From: Saprospiraceae bacterium
GTDB lineage: Bacteria; Bacteroidota; Bacteroidia; Chitinophagales; Saprospiraceae
Reading direction: 5' to 3'
NCBI GenBank assembly: GCA_958295895.1
Contig: CATQHI010000008.1
Span: 55,663 to 119,662 of the forward strand
Length of the DNA: 64,000 bases
Positions 52,587 to 61,452 of the stretch are shown here, piece after piece. The translations under genes were made by a program, and so were the position numbers. Positions within the stretch are counted from its first letter, which is position 1. Each line of letters starts with the position of its first letter. Under the pieces are notes generated by a model, which saw only the letters and a list, made by a program, of their open reading frames with translations, had not been told where the DNA came from and did no database searches.

Positions 52587-53192
52587 CTAGTTACTAAGCG
52601 AATGATCGACCCGCGCCCCCTCAAAGGCAGCGATCTTATCCTTCTGGCTCAGCAGAAAGTCAATGTCATCGTAGCCATTGATCAGGCAGGTCTTCTTGTA
52701 CTCGTCGATGGCGAAGCCGGTCACGGTGCCGGTCTGCTCATTGGTGAAGGTCTGCTGCTCCAGGTTGACGGTGAAGCGGGCGGTGTGGTCGGTCTCGATG
52801 GTACGAAATACCTCGTCAAGCACCTCGGGGCTGACCGTAACGGGTAGTAGTCCATTGTTAAGTGCATTGCCGCGAAAGATGTCGGCAAAGTAGCTCGATA
52901 CCACCGCCCGGAAGCCGTGATCGGCGATGGCCCAGGCGGCGTGCTCCCGACTCGACCCGCAGCCGAAGTTGGCCCCCGCCACCAGGATCTCCCCGCTGTA
53001 GGTAGGATTGTTCAGCACGAAGTCCTCCTTAGGGTGGTTCAGCTTATCGTAGCGCCAGTCGCGGAATAGGTTCTCCCCGAAGCCTTCGCGGGTAGTCGCT
53101 TTGAGAAAGCGGGCGGGGATGATCTGGTCGGTATCGACATCCTCGATGGGTAGGGGGACGGCGGTGGAGGTGAGCTTCTTAAAGGGGGTCAT
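52587..53192 (-). CDS. leuD: 3-Isopropylmalate dehydratase small subunit
   Basis: A 201-residue swivel domain partner of LeuC. The motifs [34 protein letters not shown] and [11 protein letters not shown] are present. With LeuC it converts 2- to 3-isopropylmalate. The gene lies 68 bp after leuC and 38 bp before the antitoxin-like gene. Confidence 0.97.
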   Translation of the reverse strand: MTPFKKLTSTAVPLPIEDVDTDQIIPARFLKATTREGFGENLFRDWRYDKLNHPKEDFVLNNPTYSGEILVAGANFGCGSSREHAAWAIADHGFRAVVSSYFADIFRGNALNNGLLPVTVSPEVLDEVFRTIETDHTARFTVNLEQQTFTNEQTGTVTGFAIDEYKKTCLINGYDDIDFLLSQKDKIAAFEGARVDHSLSN

Positions 53193-53260
53193 GTAGAAAC
53201 GGCAGTTTGACGGACCGGCAAGGTAGCTACCTCCGGTGCTTTGGGTAAATCCTTAAATCA

Positions 53261-54658
53261 CTAGGCCGGCACCGCCACCTTTCGCACATCCACGATACGC
53301 CCCTCAATGGCCGCCGCCGCCGCCGTAAGTGGGCTAGCCAAAATAGTCCGCGCCCCCGGCCCCTGCCGCCCCTCGAAGTTGCGGTTGGAGGTACTCACGC
53401 AGTAGCGCCCACTCGGTACCTTATCCTCATTCATACCCAAACAGGCCGAGCAGCCCGCGCCGCGGAACTCGAAGCCAGCCGCCTCGAAGAGCTTGTCCAG
53501 CCCCTCGGCGATGGCCTGCTTCGCTACCTGCTGCGAGCCCGGCACCACGATACCCGTCACGCCGGGTGCCACCCGTTTACCCCGCACCTGCGCCCCCGCC
53601 AACCGTAGATCCTCAATGCGCGAATTGGTACAGGAGCCAATGAATACGTAGTCCACCGGCATGCCCTCCATGCGCTGCCCCATCTCCAGGCCCATGTAGG
53701 TCATGGCCTTCTGCATGCTGGCCGCGCCGTGCAGCTCGCTGGGTGCGGGGATATCGTCCGTCACGCCCATGCCCATACCCGGATTGGTGCCGTAGGTGAT
53801 CATGGGCGGAATGTCCTCGGCGCGGAAGTGGTACTCGGTGTCGAATACCGCATCGGCATCGGTAGGCAGCGTACGCCAGTAATCGACGGCCGCCTCCCAA
53901 GCTGCTCCCTGCGGACTAAACTTCCGCCCCTCCAGGTAGTCGAAGGTCGTCTGGTCGGGTGCAATGAGCCCGCCGCGGGCACCCATCTCGATGCTCATGT
54001 TACAGACCGTCATGCGGCCCTCCATACTTAAAGATTGTACGGCCGAGCCGGCATACTCCACAAAGTGCCCCGTACCGCCACCGGTGCCTAACTGGGCGAT
54101 GACGTACAGGATCAGGTCCTTGGCCGTTACGCCCGGCTGTAGTTCGCCATTCACACTGATGCGCATTTTCTTGGGCTTGCTCATCAGCACGCACTGGGTG
54201 GCCATCACCTGCTCGACCTGGCTGGTACCAATGCCAAAAGCGATAGCCCCAAAGGCCCCGTGGGTACTGGTGTGACTATCGCCGCAGACCATCGTGATGC
54301 CGGGCCGCGTGATGCCAAGCTCCGGTCCGATCACGTGTACGATGCCCTGGTAGGGGTGACCGAGGCCGTAGAGCTCCACGCCGAATTCAGCGCAGTTGGT
54401 GGTGAGCATTTCGACCTGCTTGCGGCTCAGGGGCTCGGCAATGGGTTTGTGCTGGTCCTTGGTGGGCACGTTGTGGTCGGCTGTGGCCACGATGCGGGCG
54501 GGCCGGGCCAGGGGGATACCGCGCTCGCGCAGTCCGTTAAAAGCCTGTGGGCTGGTCACCTCGTGGATGAGGTGGCGGTCGATGTAGAGGACCTGGTTGC
54601 CGCCGGGCACCTGGGTGACTACGTGGGCGTCCCAGACTTTGTCGAATAGGGTGGGCAT
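53261..54658 (-). CDS. leuC: 3-Isopropylmalate dehydratase large subunit
   Basis: A 465-residue aconitase-family iron-sulfur enzyme. The motifs [47 protein letters not shown] and [32 protein letters not shown] include the three cluster cysteines. It isomerises isopropylmalate with LeuD. The AGAQV stretch contains an antisense 17-bp-motif-like word with one mismatch (53584-53600). Confidence 0.97.
   Translation of the reverse strand: MPTLFDKVWDAHVVTQVPGGNQVLYIDRHLIHEVTSPQAFNGLRERGIPLARPARIVATADHNVPTKDQHKPIAEPLSRKQVEMLTTNCAEFGVELYGLGHPYQGIVHVIGPELGITRPGITMVCGDSHTSTHGAFGAIAFGIGTSQVEQVMATQCVLMSKPKKMRISVNGELQPGVTAKDLILYVIAQLGTGGGTGHFVEYAGSAVQSLSMEGRMTVCNMSIEMGARGGLIAPDQTTFDYLEGRKFSPQGAAWEAAVDYWRTLPTDADAVFDTEYHFRAEDIPPMITYGTNPGMGMGVTDDIPAPSELHGAASMQKAMTYMGLEMGQRMEGMPVDYVFIGSCTNSRIEDLRLAGAQVRGKRVAPGVTGIVVPGSQQVAKQAIAEGLDKLFEAAGFEFRGAGCSACLGMNEDKVPSGRYCVSTSNRNFEGRQGPGARTILASPLTAAAAAIEGRIVDVRKVAVPA
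53584..53600 (+). repeat. 17-bp motif-like word, one mismatch, antisense in leuC
   Basis: GCACCTGCGCCCCCGCC, the same variant as at 49487. It may be a chance effect of a GC-rich Ala-Gly-Ala-Gln-Val codon run. Confidence 0.45.
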
Positions 54659-54695
54659 AAAATTTACAATTTACTGCCAGAAAAGGCGGGATATG

Positions 54696-54712
54696 GGCGC
54701 GAACGCAGGTGC
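54696..54712 (-). repeat. Degenerate 17-bp motif before leuC
   Basis: Ends GCACCTGCG and has about three mismatches after that. It is in sense orientation, 37 bp before the leuC start. Confidence 0.45.
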
Positions 54713-54717
54713 AAAAA

Positions 54718-54864
54718 CTACTGGAAGTATATCAACAAAGATGCAAATAGACACGAAAACAGTAGTATAAAGACTAGAAAGCTAAGTACTGCTTTGCGTT
54801 CCTGATACGAGGCTCTTTTTAGGTTACCCCATTGCATCCATTTAAGTGCATCTTTCTGTTTCAT
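54718..54864 (-). CDS. 48-residue single-helix membrane peptide, small ORF in the leu operon
   Basis: The frame reads [20 protein letters not shown], a basic QERKAV, and then one hydrophobic helix (about residues 27-47, rich in Leu, Phe and Ile) ending IYFQ. Its ATG overlaps the leuA stop codon as ATGA, so translational coupling is possible. It has an N-in basic flank like real small membrane proteins. Codons are AT-rich, unlike leuA and leuC. No family was recognised. It is supported by the overlap and topology only. Confidence 0.55.
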   Translation of the reverse strand: MKQKDALKWMQWGNLKRASYQERKAVLSFLVFILLFSCLFASLLIYFQ

Positions 54865-56018
54865 CAGGCCGCCATTCCCTCCATCATCCGCTGCAGATCG
54901 GCATCCTCAACTTCCTTTTTCTGGTCGGCGATACTGAGGAACTCCTGGTAAATATCGTCGAGCTGGACTTTGGTGAGATTAAAACCCAGGTTCTTGAAGC
55001 GGTAGGCCAGGGCGGCGCGACCGGAGCGGGCGGTGAGCACGATGCGCGACTGGTCTACGCCCACCTCGGCGGGGTCGATGATCTCGTAGGTATCGCGGCG
55101 CTTGATGACCCCGTCCTGGTGGATGCCGGAGCTGTGGGCAAAGGCATTATCACCCACGATGGCCTTATTGGGCTGCACCATCATGCCCATGCTTTCGCTG
55201 ACCAGGTGGCTAGTTTCGAGTAGAAGCTTGGAGTTGACGTTGGTATACAGATCGAGGTGGGGGTGCTGGCGCATGATCATCACCACCTCCTCCAGGGAGG
55301 TGTTACCGGCCCGCTCACCGATGCCGTTGATGGTGCACTCGATCTGGCGGGCCCCGTTTTCGGCCCCGGCGATGGAGTTGGCGGTGGCTAGGCCCAGGTC
55401 GTTGTGGCAGTGGGTGGAGAGGGTGCAGCGGTGGATGCCGTTGACGTTGTCGCGCAGGTAGGCAATCTTCGCGCCGTATTCCTGGGGCAGGCAGTAACCG
55501 GTGGTATCGGGGATATTGAGCACAGTGGCCCCGGCATCGACCACGGCCTGGATGACGCGGGCGAGGAACTCGTTGTCGGCCCGACCGGCATCCTCGGCGT
55601 AGAACTCGACGTCCTCTACGTACGACTTAGCGTGCTTCACCGCGGCTACGGCGCGCTCGATGATTTTGTCGGGCGTGGTGCGCAGCTTGTACTGGATGTG
55701 GCTGTCACTAACGCCGATGCCGGTGTGGATGCGGGGGTGGCGGGCGGTCTTCAGCGCCTGGGCGGCCACGTCGATATCGTTGGCTACGGCGCGGGTGAGG
55801 CCGCAGACTACCACGTCCTTTACCGTGCGGCCGATCTCCTCGACGGACTTAAAGTCACCGGGGCTAGATACGGGGAAGCCGGCCTCAATGACGTCGACAC
55901 CGAGGCGTTCGAGCTGGCGGGCAATGACGAGCTTCTGGCGGGTATCCAGCTTGCAGCCGGGCACCTGTTCGCCGTCGCGCAGGGTGGTATCGAAAATTTG
56001 GACTTGCTTGGTGGTCAT
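54864..56018 (-). CDS. leuA: 2-Isopropylmalate synthase, short form
   Basis: Condenses acetyl-CoA and 2-oxoisovalerate, the first committed step to leucine. About 384 residues from ATG 56018. [12 protein letters not shown] opens the TIM barrel. [15 protein letters not shown] provides metal ligands and [17 protein letters not shown] is the conserved signature. The C-terminal LeuA dimer domain that binds leucine for feedback inhibition in the long form (about 500 residues) is missing, so control may be different. The frame upstream of 56018 is open for 61 more codons but not conserved. Confidence 0.95.
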   Translation of the reverse strand: MTTKQVQIFDTTLRDGEQVPGCKLDTRQKLVIARQLERLGVDVIEAGFPVSSPGDFKSVEEIGRTVKDVVVCGLTRAVANDIDVAAQALKTARHPRIHTGIGVSDSHIQYKLRTTPDKIIERAVAAVKHAKSYVEDVEFYAEDAGRADNEFLARVIQAVVDAGATVLNIPDTTGYCLPQEYGAKIAYLRDNVNGIHRCTLSTHCHNDLGLATANSIAGAENGARQIECTINGIGERAGNTSLEEVVMIMRQHPHLDLYTNVNSKLLLETSHLVSESMGMMVQPNKAIVGDNAFAHSSGIHQDGVIKRRDTYEIIDPAEVGVDQSRIVLTARSGRAALAYRFKNLGFNLTKVQLDDIYQEFLSIADQKKEVEDADLQRMMEGMAA

Positions 56019-56221
56019 ACGTGGTTCGGGCGGTTTACCGGCTTCTGCTATCTTTAGGGCGGATTCTAACAGTCTGTTGGTCGTTCGTGTGAAAATAACG
56101 CTTCCCGCCCGGAACTCCGGGCCGCGGTGGTGGGGAATATCTACCGCAATGTTACCTGGATGACGGAGGGATTGTTGCGCAGTCCCTTGTGATTCAGGCA
56201 CTTACCGAAACAGTTTATACA
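56019..56221. other. Divergent spacer upstream of leuA
   Basis: Promoter region shared by leuA and the TPR-like gene. It holds a TATCTTTA box on the plus strand (56049-56056) and a perfect hairpin GCCCGG-AACT-CCGGGC (56107-56122). No leader peptide with repeated leucine codons was seen. Confidence 0.5.
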
Positions 56222-57778
56222 ATGCCTAAGCAGAAGACCGACGACTTACTTAAACTCGTAGCCTCCCTCAACCGGGCCGAAAAGCGGCACTTTCGCCTGT
56301 TTGTCAAACGCAACCAGCAGGCGGAGGCCGATATCCTATTTCTCCAACTGTTCGATATTCTGGAACGAACCGGGGAGTACGACGAGGCCTACCTGCTAAA
56401 GCGCATCGAAGGTATCAAAAAGTCGCAGCTCAGTAACCTGAAGGCCCACCTGTATAAACAGCTTCTCACCTCCCTACGGTTACTGAACCGAAACAAGGAC
56501 GAGGAAATAACCCTGCGCGAAAACCTCGATTACGCCCGTATCCTCTACAACAAGGGGCTGTACCGCCAGTCACTCGACGTGCTCGAAAAAGTCAAAAAGC
56601 GGGCCTTAGATATCGAGTCCCACACCATTGCCCTCGAAACCGCCCAATTCGAAAAACTTATCGAGGGCCAGTACATCACCCGCAGCATCGAGGGCCGCGC
56701 CGAGGAGCTCAGTAAGGAGTGCGAGGTCCTGACCGGTAAGATCGGCGATACGAACGGCTTTTCTAATCTATCGCTCCGGTTATACGGTCTTTACCTCACC
56801 ATCGGCCTGGTCAGCAGCGAACAGGAGGCCGAGGAAGTACAGGCCTTTTTCAACAATAATCTTCCAAGCACTCCCTTCGAGGAACTCGACTTCTGGGGCA
56901 AGGTGTACTACTGCCAGAGCTACACCTGGCTGTACCTGATGCGACAGGAATTTCCCCTTTGCTACCGCTACACTCAGCGCTGGGTGGATCTCTTCCGCGA
57001 GCAACCGAAGATGACCGAGGTCAATGCACCCCTTTACCTCAAGGGACTACATAACCACCTGGCCAATCTGTTCAACATGTGGCGGTACGACCGCTTCATC
57101 GCCGAGTTGCACCAGCTGGACCTCTTCCCTCACCAGTTCGACCTGACCAATAACGTCAACGTAGCTGGGCTGTACCATCTCTACCAGTTCGACCACCAGA
57201 TTCGCCGCCACTACATGGAAGGCACCTTCACCGAGGGGCTAGGGCTGGTGCCACAGATCATGGAGGTCATCGAGGACAACCGCTACAACTGGGACGACCA
57301 CCGTCATATGGTCTTCTACTACCGTATTGCCTGCCTGTACTTCGGTAGCGGCGACAACGATACGGCCATCGATTATCTCAACCTGATCATCAATCAGCGC
57401 AGCCCCAACTACCGCTCCGACATCCAGGCTTACGCCCGCATCCTCAGCCTCATTTGCCACTTTGAGATGGGTAACGTGCAGCTGGTCGAGTACCAGGTCA
57501 AGAGTGTCTACCGCTTCCTGGCAAAGGTGGAGCACCTCCAGGAAACCCAACGGGTGATCTTCCGCTTCCTGCGCCGTATCCCCCGTATTCGTGAGGAAGA
57601 CTTGCGTGATGAGTTCATCAAATTGAAGGAAACCCTGGATGAGGTGGCGAAACTGCCGTATGAGTCGCGCCCCTTCACCTACCTCGATATTCCCAGTTGG
57701 CTAGAATCGAAGATCGAGGGGGTAAGCGTGCAGGAGGTGATCCGGCGGCAGTTTGAGGAGAGTCGGGAGTTGGTCTAA
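56222..57778 (+). CDS. TPR-like helical-repeat protein of unknown function
   Basis: A 518-residue soluble protein made of helix pairs. It starts MPKQKTDDLLKLVASLNRAE, has LRENLDYARILYNKGLYRQSLDVLEKV-type repeats, and continues helical to the C-terminus. No signal peptide or catalytic motif is visible. Proteins of this make-up are typical of Bacteroidota and probably act as scaffolds. ATG 56222 was chosen; a GTG at 56189 is an alternative. It overlaps hemA by 4 bp on the opposite strand. Confidence 0.8.
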   Translation: MPKQKTDDLLKLVASLNRAEKRHFRLFVKRNQQAEADILFLQLFDILERTGEYDEAYLLKRIEGIKKSQLSNLKAHLYKQLLTSLRLLNRNKDEEITLRENLDYARILYNKGLYRQSLDVLEKVKKRALDIESHTIALETAQFEKLIEGQYITRSIEGRAEELSKECEVLTGKIGDTNGFSNLSLRLYGLYLTIGLVSSEQEAEEVQAFFNNNLPSTPFEELDFWGKVYYCQSYTWLYLMRQEFPLCYRYTQRWVDLFREQPKMTEVNAPLYLKGLHNHLANLFNMWRYDRFIAELHQLDLFPHQFDLTNNVNVAGLYHLYQFDHQIRRHYMEGTFTEGLGLVPQIMEVIEDNRYNWDDHRHMVFYYRIACLYFGSGDNDTAIDYLNLIINQRSPNYRSDIQAYARILSLICHFEMGNVQLVEYQVKSVYRFLAKVEHLQETQRVIFRFLRRIPRIREEDLRDEFIKLKETLDEVAKLPYESRPFTYLDIPSWLESKIEGVSVQEVIRRQFEESRELV

Positions 57779-58992
57779 GTACGCGACAGCACCGCCTCCC
57801 GCGCCGCCTTCATCGGGATACCGATGCAGCGCTTCTCCATATAGAGCATCATGCGGTCCATGAGCTCGCGGGCCTCGGGGTCGAGGTGCTCGATTTCCTT
57901 ACGAAATACCTTATTGACAGCATTGTGGCGGATGGCCTTGATCTGACCGGGCACCTCCGACATGGCACGCTCGATGAGGCGCGTCTGGTACAACGTCTCG
58001 GTTTCGACTAGGTGGCGCTCGATGATGGTGTGGGCCAGCTCCACCTCGCGGCGGCGGAAGTCCATGTTCTCCTCAGCTAGGGCCCGCAGGTGCTCAATGG
58101 CGATGTAGGTGAAGTCGTGCGTAGCTACGGTAGCCTCGGCTACATCGGCTGGAACGCCCAGGTCCACAACGATCTTACCCTTAGCTTCCTCACCGGCTAG
58201 TAGCCTAGTGAAGCGTTCGGGGGTGATGATGGGTTCGGCGGCGGCAGTACAGACGAACAGTACATCGAAGCCCCCCGTGTAATCGTCTAGCTCGTCTAGT
58301 GCAATAGCCCGACCGTGGTCAAAACCGCTGACGAGTTGCTCGGCCCGTTCCAGTGTTCTATTGACGACGGTGACGTGGCTGTAGCCCTGCTTGCGTAGAA
58401 ACTTTGTGACCAGCACGTTCGTCTGCCCGGCACCAATCATCAAGATACGGGCCTTGCGGCTCGGCGCGTAGCGCTGTAGTTGCTGCATGGAGAGCGAGAC
58501 CACCGATACGGATTTTTCCCCAATCCGGGTATTGGCGTAAATATCCTTAGCGGCCAGTACGGCCTGATTGGTGATGATACGCAGGTCGTCGCCGATCAGG
58601 CCCCACTCGCGGCACATGACCTGGCTTTCGCGGAGCTGCCCTAGAATCTGTCGCTCACCCACCACAAGAGAGTCGATCGAGCCGGCTACCTCGTACAGGT
58701 GTCGGATGGCATCCAGGCCCACCAGGTGGCGCATACGCCGCAAATCCGGTAGGGCCCCGGGAAGTAAGGAGGCCTGAAAGTGCTCGTCCACCTTCCGCTC
58801 CGTAGTGAAGAGCAACAGCACCCGATTGCAGGTGGAGGCATAGAACACTTCATCGACCAGTCCCCGCTCCCGCAGGCAGGTGAGTCGCTCCCGCAGTCCG
58901 TCCTCTCCCTCGAAAGCCTTGACTAGCGCGCCAACCTCTTTGAGCTTGGCATCGCGATGGGTCAGAGTAAGAATGTGAAAATGCTGCAGCAT
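57775..58992 (-). CDS. hemA: Glutamyl-tRNA reductase
   Basis: Reduces glutamyl-tRNA to glutamate-1-semialdehyde, the first step of the C5 tetrapyrrole pathway. The 405 residues show the catalytic Cys55 in STCNRV, SLVVGERQILGQLRES, the NADPH Rossmann fold (ILMIGAGQTNVLV, VNRTLERAEQL) and a C-terminal dimerisation helix. A perfect TATCTTTG promoter box lies upstream. hemH at the right edge belongs to the same pathway but is not in the operon. Confidence 0.96.
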   Translation of the reverse strand: MLQHFHILTLTHRDAKLKEVGALVKAFEGEDGLRERLTCLRERGLVDEVFYASTCNRVLLLFTTERKVDEHFQASLLPGALPDLRRMRHLVGLDAIRHLYEVAGSIDSLVVGERQILGQLRESQVMCREWGLIGDDLRIITNQAVLAAKDIYANTRIGEKSVSVVSLSMQQLQRYAPSRKARILMIGAGQTNVLVTKFLRKQGYSHVTVVNRTLERAEQLVSGFDHGRAIALDELDDYTGGFDVLFVCTAAAEPIITPERFTRLLAGEEAKGKIVVDLGVPADVAEATVATHDFTYIAIEHLRALAEENMDFRRREVELAHTIIERHLVETETLYQTRLIERAMSEVPGQIKAIRHNAVNKVFRKEIEHLDPEARELMDRMMLYMEKRCIGIPMKAAREAVLSRT

Positions 58993-59012
58993 GGAGTGAC
59001 TTGGGGCGACTG

Positions 59013-59020
59013 CAAAGATA
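59013..59020 (-). promoter_or_regulatory. Promoter -7 box TATCTTTG of hemA
   Basis: Exact TAnnTTTG on the minus strand, 20 nt before ATG 58992. Confidence 0.65.
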
Positions 59021-59060
59021 ATTTACCGTGCGGGGGCTTCTGTCAGCCGGGTGTAGAATT

Positions 59061-59219
59061 GTAAGATGCTGCCTCCGGCAGCGCCGTTAGCCGCAGTCTA
59101 CGACTGCGCGCTTTAGTATAATATTTAACAACAATCAGTACCCTTCGTTGAAAATTTGATAGCCTCCACGCCGCAACTGCAAGTTGCGTTACACGGCGCG
59201 GCTACAAGCCGCATCTTAC
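59061..59219. repeat. REP-like cluster of palindromes
   Basis: GTAAGATGC at the left edge (59061) is mirrored by GCATCTTAC at the right edge (to 59219). Inside lie perfect hairpins GCTGCC-TCC-GGCAGC (59068-59082), CGCAGT-CTAC-GACTGCG, GCAACT-GCA-AGTTGC (59173-59187) and GCGGCT-ACA-AGCCGC (59198-59212), with an AT-rich centre. This layout resembles the REP/BIME elements mobilised by RAYT transposases; no such transposase is in the window. Confidence 0.6.
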
Positions 59220-59221
59220 CC

Positions 59222-60151
59222 CTACCCCGCCTCCTGAATGATCGCCGAAAAGTACCACGCATAGAACAGCAGCAGCACCCAACCCTCCCAGCGTGTGATC
59301 TTGCCGTTGTTGCTCATGACACCGAGCAGGACAGTCATCACGATCATGAGCGGCAGGTAGGTAGTGATGATCTCGGGGGGAATGACCAGCGGACCGAAGA
59401 AGCGCGGAACGGCCATGACGATGAAGGTGTTGAAGATGTTGGAGCCGATGGCATTACCGACCGCGATACTGGCCTTGCCCTTGCGGGCGGCGGCCAGACT
59501 CACCGCCACCTCCGGCAGCGAGGTACCCACCGCTACGGCCGACAGGGCGATCACGCTCGGCGCGATATTGAGGATCACGCTGATGGCCGTGATGGATGCG
59601 ATGACGTAGCTGGCCGATACACTTACCACGGCCCCCCCCAGTACCAAAAACAGGTAGTCCTTCCAGCCGGCAGTGGGCCGGTCGGCCGCGTCGGCCTTTG
59701 CCTGATCCTTAAAGCTGTAGGCAAGAAAGATGACAATGCCCCCCAAAAACAGCCCGCACTCGAAGAGCGAGAGGTGCCCGTCCATCACCGTAAAATAGAG
59801 CAGAAAAGCACTGCCCCACAGAAAGGGAATGTCGATGTGCCAGAGGTCATCTTCCAGGTCAATGGTCTTGACGACCACGGCGGTGAGGCCGAGGACCAGG
59901 GCGATGTTCGTGATGTTGGACCCCACCACGTTGCCGATCACAATCTGGCTGGTGCCGTCAAGTACGGACACGATACTAGTGGCTAGCTCCGGCAGGGAGG
60001 TGCCAAAGGCTACGATCGTGACTCCGATGATGAATGGACTGATGCCCAGCGACAGGCCCACCCGCTCGGCCGAGGCTACAAACCGCTCGCTAGCCCACAG
60101 CAGGGCCGCGATGGCCCCTACGAAAATGCTAATCTGTAGGAGTAAGTCCAT
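59222..60151 (-). CDS. Calcium/sodium antiporter, CaCA family (YrbG-like)
   Basis: A 309-residue inner-membrane exchanger with ten helices in two inverted halves. Each half has the alpha-repeat: VAFGTSLPELATSIVS with GNVVGSNITNIALVLG, and AVGTSLPEVAVSLAAA with GNAIGSNIFNTFIV. These residues form the ion-binding site. It is the last gene of a likely four-gene unit with the acyltransferase, lpxK and the TspO-like gene, 2 bp after the acyltransferase stop. Confidence 0.93.
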   Translation of the reverse strand: MDLLLQISIFVGAIAALLWASERFVASAERVGLSLGISPFIIGVTIVAFGTSLPELATSIVSVLDGTSQIVIGNVVGSNITNIALVLGLTAVVVKTIDLEDDLWHIDIPFLWGSAFLLYFTVMDGHLSLFECGLFLGGIVIFLAYSFKDQAKADAADRPTAGWKDYLFLVLGGAVVSVSASYVIASITAISVILNIAPSVIALSAVAVGTSLPEVAVSLAAARKGKASIAVGNAIGSNIFNTFIVMAVPRFFGPLVIPPEIITTYLPLMIVMTVLLGVMSNNGKITRWEGWVLLLFYAWYFSAIIQEAG

Positions 60152-60153
60152 GT

Positions 60154-61422
60154 CTAAAGCTCCGGGATTACTTCCATGAGCTGTCCGCGTAGGGACTGTA
60201 GTTCGGTGTCCCGGTCACTCCTCCCACTGAAGCGCCCCGCCCAGAAGGCCCGGTAGGTGGTCCAGTAGCGTAGGGCAAACATCCCCGAAACCGGCAGACT
60301 CAGCAAGTAGATCCACCCCATACCCCCCGGGTACACCCAGTGAAACACCAGCGTCTGCAGGAGGTAGGTCAGCGGCAGCACGAACCACGAACCCAGCGTC
60401 TGCACCGTAGCCTTATACCCCCGGTCAATGCCCAGGGCACGCCAGATGGCATTGATGGTGAGTAGCCAGGGTAGGTGGTTGACCAGGCCGTAGAGGAACA
60501 GCGGCAGGCCAAGGAAAAGGCCCGGGGAGTAGGTGCGGTAGGGGTTGGTGCTAAACGCAACGTCCTGCTGCTTGGTCTGCCGCAGCAACGCATCGTAGCG
60601 ACCGGCTAATTCACGGAGCGGCTCGCGATCGGTGGGCTCAAGCGTACGCAGCCACTCCAGAATACGCTTAGTGCGAAAATGGTGCTGCGAGACGGTCAGC
60701 GGGCGGTCGTTCTGCACGCTACGCTCGATGCGGCGCAGGCAGCGCTCCTCGTTTTTATCGTGGGTGTGGATGAGTAGCTCCTGCATGCGGCGGCTCAGCT
60801 CGTCGGTGAGTCCCCGCACGGCCCGCATGGGGCTCTTTTCGTAGGCCTCGCGCCACTCCGCCGCTACAATGGGCTCGCCGTAACGGGTAAAGGCCCGGCT
60901 GAAGCAGGTCGTGGGGCTTTCGTAGTTCACGCCCACGGGCTGTAGGGTCACGCCGAGCTGCCAATGGTTACGGGCCTCGCCCTCCAGGGCCAGACTAGCC
61001 GCGCCGGCCTTGATCCTGCGCAGCCTGCGCTCCAGCTCAGAGTAGGCCTCGGGAGCGATGTACATGATCTTTCCGCTCTCCAGGGCCGCGAAGGTGCGGT
61101 TAAACACCTCCTCCTTACTCCCCTTATCGGCCCCGGCCTCCTTGTCCTTGGGGCGGGCTACGGGCACACAGAAGGGGTCGATGACGAAGGCCGTGACCGG
61201 ATTCATCCACAGTCCGGCATTGGCCAAAAAGAAGGTTTGGTAGTCGAGGTGGATACCGGCCATGAGGGGATCGGCCAGGGTGTTAGGGTGGTTACCGCAC
61301 AGCAGCATAGGGCCCGGGTGATTGGCGTAGTGTACCCCCTCCGTCTCCATACCGGGGTAAAACACACGCAGCATCCAGCGGCTCATAAAGTGCAGTACCC
61401 AGAAGAAGGGTTCGGAGGACAT
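60154..61422 (-). CDS. PlsC/GPAT-like glycerolipid acyltransferase
   Basis: A 422-residue membrane enzyme. The acyltransferase domain (about 1-220) has CGNHPNTLADPL as the HX4-5D motif, and IAPEAYSELERRLRRIKAGAASLAL for substrate binding. The C-terminal half has about three membrane helices. The arrangement is that of GAT1-like acyltransferases of Bacteroidota. It probably acylates a glycerol-phosphate or lysophosphatidate in lipid synthesis. It lies 30 bp after lpxK. Confidence 0.88.
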   Translation of the reverse strand: MSSEPFFWVLHFMSRWMLRVFYPGMETEGVHYANHPGPMLLCGNHPNTLADPLMAGIHLDYQTFFLANAGLWMNPVTAFVIDPFCVPVARPKDKEAGADKGSKEEVFNRTFAALESGKIMYIAPEAYSELERRLRRIKAGAASLALEGEARNHWQLGVTLQPVGVNYESPTTCFSRAFTRYGEPIVAAEWREAYEKSPMRAVRGLTDELSRRMQELLIHTHDKNEERCLRRIERSVQNDRPLTVSQHHFRTKRILEWLRTLEPTDREPLRELAGRYDALLRQTKQQDVAFSTNPYRTYSPGLFLGLPLFLYGLVNHLPWLLTINAIWRALGIDRGYKATVQTLGSWFVLPLTYLLQTLVFHWVYPGGMGWIYLLSLPVSGMFALRYWTTYRAFWAGRFSGRSDRDTELQSLRGQLMEVIPEL

Positions 61423-61452
61423 AGGGGTGAGGTAGAAGCCGCAAAGTAGGCA

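Noticed and set aside
55404..56057. Plus-strand ORF of 217 codons over leuA
   Set aside because: It is antisense to conserved leuA motifs.
56019..56201. Leader peptide or N-terminal extension of leuA
   Set aside because: The frame is open for 61 codons but has no repeated leucine codons and no conserved N-terminus; the standard start at 56018 fits the family.
59156..59986. Plus-strand ORF of 276 codons over the antiporter gene
   Set aside because: It is antisense to a conserved CaCA antiporter and partly covers the REP-like cluster; the His/Asp-rich composition is that of a shadow frame.
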